Shown here one piece after another: positions 26,990 through 36,173 of a stretch of 64,000 bases of DNA. Position 1 is the stretch's first letter. Every line of letters starts with the position of its first letter. The position numbers and the translations under genes are program-made. The notes below the pieces were generated by a model. It was not told where the DNA came from. It ran no database searches and saw nothing but the letters and a program-made list of their open reading frames with translations. The stretch is from NCBI RefSeq assembly GCF_004025585.1, contig NZ_QTZO01000004.1, positions 124,001 through 188,000 on the forward strand, read 5' to 3'. The stretch comes from Pseudodesulfovibrio sp. S3. Its GTDB lineage: Bacteria > Desulfobacterota > Desulfovibrionia > Desulfovibrionales > Desulfovibrionaceae.

Positions 26990-28060
26990 GTGGGCAATAT
27001 TTACACCCCGATGAAGATATTTCATTTCAAGGACAAGGTGGATTCCTTGCCGCAGGATAAGGATAGCATCCTTGCCCCCTTGCATATCAGGATCAAGCCC
27101 ATCAATGGCTGCAATCACAAGTGTCGCTATTGCGCCTATCGCGCTGATGCTTTGCAACTGGGCAAAGACATGCGTATCTCGGATTCCATTCCCAAAGACA
27201 AGATGATGGAGATTATTGAAGATGTCATTGAAATGGGTGTCAAGGGTGTGACTTTCAGCGGCGGCGGGGAGCCTTTGTTCTATCCCCATCTGGTGGATGT
27301 CCTGCGTCGTCTGGTGGATTCACCGGTCAAGTTTGCCACACTGACCAACGGTGGGCTGCTCAAGGGCGAGGTGGCCGAGCTGTTCGCCATGCACGGCTCC
27401 TGGGTTCGTGTGTCCATGGACGGTTGGGACAACGAGAGCTATACCCGTTATCGAGGCGTGGCAGACGGCGAGTACGACACCATTCTGGCCAATATCGAAG
27501 CTTTCAAGCGGTATGATGGCCCGTGCCGTCTCGGCGTCAGTTACATCGTGGACGAAGACAATGTGAATCATATATTTGATGCTGCCAAGCGTGTCCGTGA
27601 TTTCGGCGGAGACTCCGTCAAGATTTCTCCTTGTATCCTCGAGAACGAAGGCGCAAAGAATAATGCCTACCACGAGAAAATATGGGATACGGCCCGTGAA
27701 CAGATCGACCGGGTCATGAGTGAACTGGCCGGTCCAGATTTTGAGGTATTTGACGCATATCATAAGCTGGATGAACGGTTCGACAAGGAATACACTTGGT
27801 GCCCATATATTCAGGTCCTGCCGGTCATCGGTGCGGACTGCAATATATACTCCTGTCAGGATAAGGCTTACAATCTGGACGAGGGACTTATTGGTTCCAT
27901 CAGTGACGTGAGCTTCAAGGAATTCTGGATGAATGATAAAGCTAAGTTCTTCAAGGTCGACCCGTCCAAGGTCTGCGGCCACCATTGTGTAGCCAACTCC
28001 AAGAACAAATTGCTGCTCGATTACCTGGATGCCGACGAAGAGCATCTGGGATTCGTCTAG
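26990..28060 (+). CDS. Radical SAM protein with SPASM-like C-terminus
   Basis: A 356-residue radical SAM enzyme. The [4Fe-4S] cluster motif CNHKCRYC is at residues 41-48 (Cys41, 45, 48), followed by FSGGGEPLFYPHL (GGE motif) and SMDGWD. The C-terminal quarter has several Cys (WCPY, DCNIYSCQDKAYN, CGHHC) like an auxiliary-cluster SPASM/twitch domain. GTG start at 26990 with GGAGG 6 nt upstream. SPASM proteins often modify peptides, but this one sits among sugar enzymes; substrate unknown. Confidence 0.85.
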   Translation: MGNIYTPMKIFHFKDKVDSLPQDKDSILAPLHIRIKPINGCNHKCRYCAYRADALQLGKDMRISDSIPKDKMMEIIEDVIEMGVKGVTFSGGGEPLFYPHLVDVLRRLVDSPVKFATLTNGGLLKGEVAELFAMHGSWVRVSMDGWDNESYTRYRGVADGEYDTILANIEAFKRYDGPCRLGVSYIVDEDNVNHIFDAAKRVRDFGGDSVKISPCILENEGAKNNAYHEKIWDTAREQIDRVMSELAGPDFEVFDAYHKLDERFDKEYTWCPYIQVLPVIGADCNIYSCQDKAYNLDEGLIGSISDVSFKEFWMNDKAKFFKVDPSKVCGHHCVANSKNKLLLDYLDADEEHLGFV

Positions 28061-28081
28061 CCCGACTTTACGGAGAGATTT

Positions 28082-29299
28082 GTGAATACCTGCTGCCTGT
28101 GCAATTCTACTCGCTTGGAAACCTTGGTTCATGTATACAGCCAGCCTCTGGGCAATCGCTTTCTGCAATCACCGGATGAGGATGAGTATACCCATCCCAA
28201 GCAGTTGGCATGCTGCTTGGAATGTGGGCTGGTCCAGCTCGTGTCTCCAATTCCCGCTGAAGACATGATGCCCATATATAACTGGATTACCTACAACGAA
28301 CCGGAACCTCATTTGGATAAGACCGCGGAGATTCTGTCTGCTCTGGACGGTATTGGCCCGGATTCCGTTGTTGGCGGCATCAGTTTCAAAGATGACACTA
28401 CGTTGGCGCGAATGCAAAACCTCGGCATTTCAAATGTATGGCGAATCGATCCGGAACGCCATCTGGGTGTGAACCGTCCAGGTGTCGGGGTGGAAACCGT
28501 GCAAGATCGTTTGCCCAAGTTTTTGGATTCCGGTTTAGCTGAATTCAAAGAGAGCGCGGATATTCTCGTTTCCCGTCATATCGTGGAGCATTGCCATGAT
28601 TTGCAGGGGTATCTGCGTGGTCTCAAGGCACTCATCAAGCCCGGTGGATATCTTTTTCTTGAAGCGCCTTGCTGTGATGAACAGTTTGAACTTCTGGATT
28701 ACGCCCCCTTGTGGGAGGAGCATCTTCAGTACTACACCCCGGCTCTTTTCAAGGGGCTTTTTGATGCCTTCGGTTTTGAGCTGGTTCATTACGAACGGGT
28801 AGAGTATCCCATGGAGGACTCACTTGTCGGCGTAGGCCGTTTGATTGGCGAAGAGCATCCTTTTGCAACATCGGCTGATATCCTGGAAAAGGAAATTGCT
28901 TCGGCCCGAAAGTATGGTCGGGAGTTTGAGCAACGCAAACAGGCTTGGCAGCAGTTTCTGGCATCCTATACCGCAGAGGGAGGCAAAGTTGCCGTTTTTG
29001 GTGCGGGGCACTTGGGCTGCACGTTTACCAATCTATTCGAGTTGGGCGAGTACATCGATTTCTTCGTGGACGACAATCGGGACAAAGCGGGCCTTTACAT
29101 GCCTGGCTCCCGTTTGCCTATCAAGCCCTCGCCATCGTTGACTGAAGAAGCTGTTACCCTTTCGCTGATGTGCTTTAATCCGTCTGTGGAGCAGAAGGTT
29201 ATTGCCAATAATGCTGTCTTTACCAATGCCGGGGGGCGTTTTGCCTCTATTTTCCCCAAGAGCGATATAGCACTTGATCCCGAAAAGGGGTTTGCATGA
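28082..29299 (+). CDS. Zn-motif C-methyltransferase-like protein with degenerate SAM motif
   Basis: A 405-residue protein with the layout of sugar C-methyltransferases: N-terminal zinc-binding site (CCLCNSTR ... CLECGLVQL), a central methyltransferase-like domain and a C-terminal Rossmann domain (VAVFGAGHLGCTF). Motif I reads VVGGISFKDDTTLARM instead of a glycine-rich GxGxG, although RHIVEHCHDLQGYLRGLKALIKPGGYLFLEAP is intact. GTG start with GGAG upstream. It may have lost or altered cofactor use. Confidence 0.74.
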   Translation: MNTCCLCNSTRLETLVHVYSQPLGNRFLQSPDEDEYTHPKQLACCLECGLVQLVSPIPAEDMMPIYNWITYNEPEPHLDKTAEILSALDGIGPDSVVGGISFKDDTTLARMQNLGISNVWRIDPERHLGVNRPGVGVETVQDRLPKFLDSGLAEFKESADILVSRHIVEHCHDLQGYLRGLKALIKPGGYLFLEAPCCDEQFELLDYAPLWEEHLQYYTPALFKGLFDAFGFELVHYERVEYPMEDSLVGVGRLIGEEHPFATSADILEKEIASARKYGREFEQRKQAWQQFLASYTAEGGKVAVFGAGHLGCTFTNLFELGEYIDFFVDDNRDKAGLYMPGSRLPIKPSPSLTEEAVTLSLMCFNPSVEQKVIANNAVFTNAGGRFASIFPKSDIALDPEKGFA

Positions 29300-29823
29300 A
29301 ATACAAAGTACTGAGTGAAGAAGTCCTCTATTCGGAAGATAGGTATCCTTACGTGACTGGTGCGGATCTGGACACCCTTGTGGAATTGGCTGCAGAAACC
29401 AAACGTAAACGGATTCGTCTGTGTACGCATTCGGATGGAGATTCCAAGCTTCAGGAAATGTTTATTGTACATGAAAAGAGTGCCTATGTTCGACCGCATA
29501 AACACACGGATAAGGACGAGTGCCTGCACGTTCATCGAGGTCGTGCGGATATGATCTTTTTTGATGGGGAGGGAGCTGTGACGGATGTCATAGCCCTTGG
29601 CGAAATAAGTGGGCCGGATGCGTTTTCCTGCCGTGTTCCTGCGGGGGCCTATCATATGCTGATCATTCGGTCTGACGTTCTCGTTTTCTCTGAAGCCACC
29701 ACTGGACCTTTTGATCGGGATAACATGATCTTTGCAGATTGGGCACCGGAAGCAGAAATGCCGGAATCATGGGAATATGTGGCCGAAATCAGTGCTCGGA
29801 TTGATAAGGGGGAAACCCAGTGA
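29296..29823 (+). CDS. wbuC: WbuC-family cupin metalloprotein
   Basis: A 175-residue cupin: VRPHKHTDKDECLHVHRGRADMIFFDGEG supplies the His/His/Glu/His metal site and is typical of WbuC proteins of O-antigen loci. The start codon overlaps the previous stop (ATGA). Catalytic role of the family is not established; its presence supports a surface-glycan locus. Confidence 0.82.
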   Translation: MKYKVLSEEVLYSEDRYPYVTGADLDTLVELAAETKRKRIRLCTHSDGDSKLQEMFIVHEKSAYVRPHKHTDKDECLHVHRGRADMIFFDGEGAVTDVIALGEISGPDAFSCRVPAGAYHMLIIRSDVLVFSEATTGPFDRDNMIFADWAPEAEMPESWEYVAEISARIDKGETQ

Positions 29824-30596
29824 GCACACATGCATTTGTCGTTGGCGGAACCCATGGGGCAGGGCGTGCCCTGGTTCGACAGCTTTCCGAACAAGGCGAT
29901 ATGGTTTCGGTCATAGGTCGGAGTGCGCCGCCTTTGAAGGATGCCGGAATGCCTGGTGTGAACTTCTATCAGGCCGACGTTTGTGACCTTGAACGTATGG
30001 CGGAAGTGATCGATCAGGCCGCTCAACTCGCCCTTATTCAAAAGTTGGTTTTTTTCCAACGCTTTCGGGGTGATGGTGACGACTGGGAAAAAGAGATCGC
30101 AGTCAGCCTGACGGCCACCAAGGATATCATCGATCTGATTGTGCCGCATATGCCTGAGGATGGGGACAAGTCCATCGTGGCGGTCAGTTCCATCGCCAGT
30201 CGGTTCATTGCCTCGGAGCAGCCGCTGAGCTATCATCTGGGCAAGGCAGGCATGGACCAAATTGTCCGCTATTACGCCGTGGTTCTCGGTCCTAAGGGGG
30301 TCCGGGTTAACAGCGTTTGTCCCAGCACCATGATCAAGGAAGAGTCCCAACATTTTTATGAAGCCAATAAGCCACTCACGGATTTGTATGAAAAGCTCAC
30401 GCCACTGGGGCGCGTGGGCACTGCTGAGGAGTGTGCCAATGTGGTGGAATTCCTCCTTTCGCCAAAAGCTTCATTTGTTACAGGGCAGCACATGATGCTT
30501 GATGGAGGCCTATCCCTGCAATGGCCCGAGGGATTGTGCCGCGAGATTGCCGGAATCAATGTCAACGTAACCCGTAAGCCGGATATCAAAAAATAA
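29820..30596 (+). CDS. Short-chain dehydrogenase/reductase
   Basis: A 258-residue classical SDR with VVGGTHGAGRALV as the cofactor motif, VSSIAS for the catalytic Ser, YHLGK for the Tyr-Lys pair, and an NSVCPSTMIKEES stretch. GTG start overlapping the previous stop (GTGA). The active-site set is complete. It probably reduces a keto intermediate of the sugar pathway; identity unknown. Confidence 0.83.
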   Translation: MSTHAFVVGGTHGAGRALVRQLSEQGDMVSVIGRSAPPLKDAGMPGVNFYQADVCDLERMAEVIDQAAQLALIQKLVFFQRFRGDGDDWEKEIAVSLTATKDIIDLIVPHMPEDGDKSIVAVSSIASRFIASEQPLSYHLGKAGMDQIVRYYAVVLGPKGVRVNSVCPSTMIKEESQHFYEANKPLTDLYEKLTPLGRVGTAEECANVVEFLLSPKASFVTGQHMMLDGGLSLQWPEGLCREIAGINVNVTRKPDIKK

Positions 30597-31849
30597 TGAA
30601 AGATTTTTACACACGTACGGATTGTCGACTCTGCCGTTCTGAAAGCCTGGAAACAGTGCTTGAAATTGGGTCCACCCCGGTGGGCGATGACTTTGTGACT
30701 GCTGAAAACAGCATCAGGCATCAGCCAACATTCCCCTTGGAATTGTCTGTCTGTCGCAATTGTGGCTTGTTGCAGCTTCCCGGTGTTATTAACCCGGAGC
30801 TTATCTATTCCGACTATCTCTATGAGACTTCCGCGTCGCTTGGATTGGAAGAGCATTTTATTAACTATGCCAAACGGATGGTGGACAAGGTTCAGCCCAA
30901 AGCTGATGCTCTTGTCGTGGACATCGGTTCCAATGTGGGGTGTTTGCTCCATGGTGTGAAGAGCCTTGGTTATTCCGTCCTTGGCATTGAGCCCGCATCT
31001 GCTCTGGCAAAGAAGGCCACGGATTCTGGTGTGGAAACCTGGCCCATGTTCTTCAACCGTGAAACCGCATGTATGATCAAGCGGGAGAAAGAACCTGCCG
31101 GAATCATCACTGCCAACAATGTTTTCGCCAATATTGACGACCTCACCGATATGATGGAGGGGATTGCCGAGTTGTTGGACCATGACGGTGTATTTGTTTT
31201 CGAGACAGGCTACATGCTCGACACGGTCCAGAATACGGTCATAGACAATGTCTACCATGAACATCTCTGCTATTTTTCGGTGTTGCCTCTTATTCCCTTC
31301 TTCTACAGCCATGGTCTGGAACTTGTGGATGTGGAACGCATTCCCACCAAGGGCGGCTCGATTCGTGGCATGGTTCAGCGTAAAGGTGGTCCGCGCGTGG
31401 TGGCTGAAAGTGTGACCGGATTGGCCAACTTGGAGCGCGAACTCGGTTTTGAGGGTATGGCACCCTTCAGTAATTTCGTGAAACGTGTAGAAGAAATGAA
31501 ACGTGAACTCCTTGCTCTCATCGACGACCTCAGGGCACAGGGCAAGACCGTGGCGGGCTATGGCGCGTCCGTTGGGGTGACCACCATGCTCTACTATCTC
31601 GATCTGAAAGATCGCCTGGATTGTCTGTACGATGATAATCCTGTCAAATTTGGAACTTTTAGTCCGGGTCTTCATATACCGGTGCATGACTCATCCAAGA
31701 TTTACGAACATAGGCCCGACTACATTCTAAACATAGCATGGCGTTACGCCAATCCGATCATGAACCGTCATGAAGCTTATCTGGAGAACGGCGGTCAGTT
31801 CATTTCCATGCTGCCGGTCGTGTCCATTATCAACAGGGAAGACAGGTAA
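30596..31849 (+). CDS. Sugar C-methyltransferase (Zn-motif type)
   Basis: A 417-residue protein with the same three-part plan as the 28082 gene: Zn site (CRLC ... CRNCGLLQLP), a SAM domain with an intact motif I VVDIGSNVGCLLHGVKSLG, HEHLCYFSVLPLIPFF, and a C-terminal Rossmann-like domain (VAGYGASVGVTTMLYYL). This is the layout of NDP-hexose 3-C-methyltransferases such as TylC3/NovU. It shares its A with the previous stop (TAATG). Confidence 0.86.
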   Translation: MKDFYTRTDCRLCRSESLETVLEIGSTPVGDDFVTAENSIRHQPTFPLELSVCRNCGLLQLPGVINPELIYSDYLYETSASLGLEEHFINYAKRMVDKVQPKADALVVDIGSNVGCLLHGVKSLGYSVLGIEPASALAKKATDSGVETWPMFFNRETACMIKREKEPAGIITANNVFANIDDLTDMMEGIAELLDHDGVFVFETGYMLDTVQNTVIDNVYHEHLCYFSVLPLIPFFYSHGLELVDVERIPTKGGSIRGMVQRKGGPRVVAESVTGLANLERELGFEGMAPFSNFVKRVEEMKRELLALIDDLRAQGKTVAGYGASVGVTTMLYYLDLKDRLDCLYDDNPVKFGTFSPGLHIPVHDSSKIYEHRPDYILNIAWRYANPIMNRHEAYLENGGQFISMLPVVSIINREDR

Positions 31850-31852
31850 GTC

Positions 31853-32722
31853 GTGTCTATTCGCAAGATTCTGGTCCTTGGTCATTCCGGTTTTATTGGT
31901 CAGTCTCTGGTCGCGAACCTCAGGAAACAGAATCCAGAGGTGGAAACCGTGGGGTATTCCGCCCCGGATATTGATTATGAAAAGAAAGAGGATTGGGAAA
32001 AGATTGCCACGCAGTTTGGCAGTGATGTGGCCGTAATATTTTTAGCCGCAGTGAAACGACAGGAAGGCGACAATCTGGCATCTTTCCAGCGGAATATGTC
32101 CATGATTCATAACCTGGCTGAGGCCGTGGAGACCACCCCTGTTGGCAAGCTCATCTATTTTAGCTCCGGCGCGGTGTATGGTGAGGATGTGCAGCATCCG
32201 ATCATGACCGAAGACACCCCGGTGCAACCGACTTCCTTCTATGGCATTTGCAAGTTCACAGCCGAGCGAATTCTGCGCAAGGTCTGCCCGGAAGGGACGC
32301 TGGTCTGTTTCCGTCCGCCCACAGCCTATGGAGGAGGGGATCTGCCCCAATACGGCCCGTCCGGGTTTGTCTACAAGGCCATTCGCAATGAAGCCATCAC
32401 CTTGTGGGGCGATGGCACAGAGAAACGGGAATTCATCTACATCGATGATCTGGTGGAGTTGACCCGTCGTGCGGTTTTCGATGCATTCAGTGGCGTACTG
32501 AATATTTGCGCTGGGATCAGTTACACTTTCCAGAACGTGCTTAAGGAAGTGGAGCAACTACCTTCCGGCCTGCCGGAAATTGATCAGCGAGAGCGTACCA
32601 AAGACAAAGTGGATAATGACTACGACAACAGCCTACTGCGCCGGGTGTTCCCAGACTTCAGGTTCACCCCCCTGTCCGAAGGCATCAAATTGACATACGA
32701 AGTCATGCGCAAACGCATTTAA
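31853..32722 (+). CDS. NAD-dependent epimerase/dehydratase
   Basis: A 289-residue extended SDR: ILVLGHSGFIGQSL, FSSGAVYGE and YGICK (catalytic Tyr-Lys), plus REFIYIDDLVELTRRAV. GTG start 3 nt after the methyltransferase stop. Last gene of the rightward operon; the next gene converges from 32726. Confidence 0.82.
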   Translation: MSIRKILVLGHSGFIGQSLVANLRKQNPEVETVGYSAPDIDYEKKEDWEKIATQFGSDVAVIFLAAVKRQEGDNLASFQRNMSMIHNLAEAVETTPVGKLIYFSSGAVYGEDVQHPIMTEDTPVQPTSFYGICKFTAERILRKVCPEGTLVCFRPPTAYGGGDLPQYGPSGFVYKAIRNEAITLWGDGTEKREFIYIDDLVELTRRAVFDAFSGVLNICAGISYTFQNVLKEVEQLPSGLPEIDQRERTKDKVDNDYDNSLLRRVFPDFRFTPLSEGIKLTYEVMRKRI

Positions 32723-32725
32723 AGA

Positions 32726-33859
32726 TTATTTTCTGATAAAGCAGAGATATTGCTGTCCCCGGCCAAAGAACGGGGCAAATTTCGACAGGGTTGGGAATGT
32801 ACCGCTTGCAAGATATTCCCCGACTCCAGCATTGAAGTCTGCCAGACTGGCCGCTGTTTCCATGGAGAAAGCGGCCACTTCTTTTTCAAGCTTTGTCAGC
32901 TGTGCGCGAATGGTCTCCAGCAGGCTTGCTTTCTTGGTTTTCTCAAACGCTAATTCTGTTTTGGTAATCTCTTCGACCAGCTCTACAATCCGCATGTTGT
33001 CGGCTTCATTTCTGGCTGGGAACAGGTATCGGTAGTCCATAAAGTTGTGGATGTTTTCCCTGAACGACCGGATGCCCATTTGATTGTTGGAAAGCGAGCG
33101 GATGGGGACTTCCTTGTACCACGTCCAATCAAGCAGGAAACGGGGCGAGGATCCGTGGACATCGAATTCGTCATCCAAAGTCTTGATGGCGGTTTCGATA
33201 GAGAAAAAGTCGCCGATGAACGGCTGGAGAACTTGGTCAAGAATCCAGTCTTCATGGGGACGGGACATGCCTGCCAAGGACTCAAGGTCTTTCTTGAACA
33301 CGGGCAGGAGCTGAGAGACCTGTTCCTTGATGTGTAATTTCTGATCTACAATAATGTTGGCTTGAAGTCTTCGAAGGGATTCGGCTAGGGCAGAGACTTC
33401 ATCAATGCAAGTAATGATCAGGATGCCACCTGGCGCCACGAACCGGGCCACTTGCCTGAGGATACCTGCCGGATCGATTTGCCAAGGGATGGCCCCCTCG
33501 CACATAACCATGTCAAAACGCATATCCGTATCAAAATTCTCGATCAGGTCTTCTCGTACTACAATTTTTCCTGCGCATCCAGACAAGCGTTCCTGCGTTT
33601 GAGCCAAGCCGGTGGGATTGGCGTCCACCAGCATATACAACTTTGGGTCTAAACTTGCTGTATAAAGCGCATTGTGGCCGCTGCCCGGTCCAAACTCCAG
33701 GACACTCTTTCCTTTAACAAAGCTTGGAATAAGGCCCATATGGCGATACAAGGCTTCGCGGCGTGCGTAATGAGCCTGCATGTCAGTCAGGTCTTGAGAC
33801 ACCGGAGATATGTTGTGTTCTCCGTAGAAATCGAGAAATGCTCTTTTGGGGTCAGACAT
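32726..33859 (-). CDS. SAM-dependent methyltransferase with C-terminal extension
   Basis: A 377-residue protein. Residues about 45-160 are a methyltransferase domain (KSVLEFGPGSGHNALY; MLVDANPTGL; FVAPGGILIITCID). The C-terminal part is helical (EEITKTELAFEKTKKASLLETIRAQLTKLEKEV) and may form a coiled coil. It lies 3 nt from the convergent operon end. The start at 33859 has no clear ribosome site. Acceptor unknown. Confidence 0.75.
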   Translation of the reverse strand: MSDPKRAFLDFYGEHNISPVSQDLTDMQAHYARREALYRHMGLIPSFVKGKSVLEFGPGSGHNALYTASLDPKLYMLVDANPTGLAQTQERLSGCAGKIVVREDLIENFDTDMRFDMVMCEGAIPWQIDPAGILRQVARFVAPGGILIITCIDEVSALAESLRRLQANIIVDQKLHIKEQVSQLLPVFKKDLESLAGMSRPHEDWILDQVLQPFIGDFFSIETAIKTLDDEFDVHGSSPRFLLDWTWYKEVPIRSLSNNQMGIRSFRENIHNFMDYRYLFPARNEADNMRIVELVEEITKTELAFEKTKKASLLETIRAQLTKLEKEVAAFSMETAASLADFNAGVGEYLASGTFPTLSKFAPFFGRGQQYLCFIRK

Positions 33860-33879
33860 ATTTGTAGTATAATCTCGGC

Positions 33880-35070
33880 TTATTCAAGCCAGTTGGGATG
33901 TTGTTTTAGGAAGTCTGTGCCGATGCGTCCAAGATAAGGAAGTCTACCTGTTTTTTCAAAGGTGGACCAAAACTGTTTCTGCATTTTTTCATCTTCAGCC
34001 GTATCGGTCCATGAGCCGTCGAGTCTGGCAACCATTTCCCTGGTGGCGTCCAGGATTTCGTCATGGGTATTGTCATGAATGACAATACCGAGGGGCGTCA
34101 GTTCTCTTGGAGTGCACATAAAGCCGATTTGATCAAGTAATTCGCTCATCTTCAGATAGCGTTCCTCTTTTACGTGCCAGTACTTTTTGGGAATAAAAAG
34201 TGAACCTGGCTTGAAAAGGGGGACAGCGCTTACCGGGAGGAAATTGACATACAGAACAGGGAGTCTGAAGCAACAAGAGGCGATGGAGTCAAGACCTGTT
34301 CCCGTGCTGAAAAAGAAACTGCATTTTGCAGATAGGTATATATCAAGTAATTCGGATCGCTTACCTGACAAACTGTAATCCAGTATTTGGGGGTGCTTTG
34401 TTTTCAACTTTTGGCTGACAACGCTGCCCATGCGGATCACTTTGTAGCTGCTCGCAAGGTATTCCATGGCTGGAATGAAGGTGTCGATGTCAACATTTCG
34501 GTAATTGTCCATATCAGTAGGTTCATTGATATGAACTAAATAAGAGTTGTCACGGGCAAGGACAGGAACAAAAGGTTTGTTTGTATCTATCCCCAGTTCT
34601 TTGCACTGGCATTCTGCTTCATCGATTTCATCCTGGGTGAAGAAAAGGTGCTGCTTAGTTCGTTGTGTATTTTTTTCAGTGTCATATCCCGTGATCCGGT
34701 GCAATTCCATTGAACTGACACCGAGTCCTCCCAGCTTGTGGCAAATATCAAATAGGGGGAGAAACCAGTTGTTGATGGGGAGAACCCGTTTTTGCATCTC
34801 CAAAAGGACGCTGTTGCTCGGGTGATCACGATGAATAAAGACTCTAAATTCTTTAGGGTATAAACCGAGATCTATGGCGCAACAGATTTCTTCTTGGTTT
34901 CCGGCCATTTGTCCGACACGTTCTACTCGTAGCGCATATATTTTGAAAGGGATTGGAGAGATCTTGTTGTAAAGCGCAAGCAGTAGGGCGACCGGCAGCA
35001 GGAATGGCCAGAAAAGTATCCTATAGGGCCGAAGATCGATACGGTAATCAGGTTGAGGCTGTGAAGCCAT
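33880..35070 (-). CDS. TIGR04372-type glycosyltransferase
   Basis: A 396-residue protein resembling the TIGR04372 glycosyltransferase family, often in surface polysaccharide loci. Seen: a hydrophobic segment at the N-terminus (ILFWPFLLPVALLLALY), VLARDNSYL, the conserved NYRN(VD)IDTF segment, and FFSTGTGLDSIA with VLYVNFLPVS near the nucleotide site. Start at 35070 follows an AGAGAG stretch; the frame is open to 35127. Lower GC than the leg genes. It overlaps no other real gene and follows the radical SAM gene (35109-35927). Confidence 0.65.
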   Translation of the reverse strand: MASQPQPDYRIDLRPYRILFWPFLLPVALLLALYNKISPIPFKIYALRVERVGQMAGNQEEICCAIDLGLYPKEFRVFIHRDHPSNSVLLEMQKRVLPINNWFLPLFDICHKLGGLGVSSMELHRITGYDTEKNTQRTKQHLFFTQDEIDEAECQCKELGIDTNKPFVPVLARDNSYLVHINEPTDMDNYRNVDIDTFIPAMEYLASSYKVIRMGSVVSQKLKTKHPQILDYSLSGKRSELLDIYLSAKCSFFFSTGTGLDSIASCCFRLPVLYVNFLPVSAVPLFKPGSLFIPKKYWHVKEERYLKMSELLDQIGFMCTPRELTPLGIVIHDNTHDEILDATREMVARLDGSWTDTAEDEKMQKQFWSTFEKTGRLPYLGRIGTDFLKQHPNWLE

Positions 35071-35108
35071 TCTGCGTCTCTCTTTGGGAGTATTGATGGA
35101 AAATCTGT

Positions 35109-35927
35109 CTATTTGAATACAGTGCAACCACGGCAGCGATCAATTCTATCTCGCGTTCCTGCTTCATGGTGCATCCGGATATGTTTAAACAATTCTCCGT
35201 TCCAGATTTCGGAAAGAGTCTGATCAGGTACTGTTCCCATAGGGGTTTCTGCATTGTAGTCCACACAGCACATCGGGACGACGCCGTTGTTCAAAACAAC
35301 CATGTTCTTGAACGGATGGATGCATTTGGTTGTGATGACTTTTTTAGCTTCCCCTTCACCCCAGTTATGGCAAGGACAGTAAACGATTTTATCTGTGTCT
35401 AAAAGGTATTGTTCCCAATACGTTTTGTACTCGGAAAAAGTTTGATTGTTGCCAGGAAAATCAAGAAATCGGAGACTGATTTCAAGATTTTTGTTCAGGG
35501 ATTTTCTTTCCTCGATTAATCCATGGATATTGGCGACAACATCTGCATGATTCAAGCCGATACGATTTCCCTCATAGGAGGCAGCATCCATGGAGTCGAG
35601 AGAAATAGCAATCCAATCCATGCCCGCTTTGAGCACATCATATGCGGCCTTGCGTGTGAGCAAAGAACCATTTGAAGAAAAACCTACATGTGGCAATCGC
35701 AACTCTTTGCATTTCGCAATGCGTTCAGCAATTTTTTTGTCGAGAAAAGGTTCACCATCCATGTAAAGCGAGATCACTTCCAGGTTTGGCATAAGATCAA
35801 GAGCCTGCGTGATGATCGTCTCAAATAGAGCATCATCAATGGGGCCCTTTGTTCTTTTCCATTGATCAATGGTGCAGACTGAGCACCGGGCATTGCAACC
35901 ATGATATGTTTCAATTTGTAATTTCAT
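35109..35927 (-). CDS. Radical SAM/SPASM protein
   Basis: A 272-residue radical SAM protein with CNARCSVC at residues 11-18 (Cys11, 15, 18), YMDGEPFLD, SSNGSLL and SLDSMD. The C-terminal part has SPASM cysteines (KCIHPFKNM, CCVDYN, CRGC). First gene of the low-GC leftward group. It is shorter than the 26990 radical SAM and its substrate is unknown. Confidence 0.85.
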   Translation of the reverse strand: MKLQIETYHGCNARCSVCTIDQWKRTKGPIDDALFETIITQALDLMPNLEVISLYMDGEPFLDKKIAERIAKCKELRLPHVGFSSNGSLLTRKAAYDVLKAGMDWIAISLDSMDAASYEGNRIGLNHADVVANIHGLIEERKSLNKNLEISLRFLDFPGNNQTFSEYKTYWEQYLLDTDKIVYCPCHNWGEGEAKKVITTKCIHPFKNMVVLNNGVVPMCCVDYNAETPMGTVPDQTLSEIWNGELFKHIRMHHEAGTRDRIDRCRGCTVFK

Positions 35928-36173
35928 CAGATTATATGGGGGGAGCTTCCGCAGTGATCAAAGAAAATAGTGCGTCAGCTCAAATGCTAAAATGTTGATT
36001 TGTTTTAACAAGAGGACAAATAGATGGTGTCATCTTGTTCTGCGCTTAGCTAGCATAGGGAAACATCATTACGCAAGCCGCTTTGGGAGGCATATCCCAT
36101 GTCCTTTATGCATTCTCTTTTGGGTCGAGTTGCCAAATTAAGAGCATATTCAGTCAAAACGGTTCCGCAGTTA

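Noticed and set aside
35928-36173. Possible RNA gene or remnant in the 246-nt gap
   Set aside because: Only a short TGGGA/TCCCA hairpin is present; no tRNA, terminator or gene pattern is clear.
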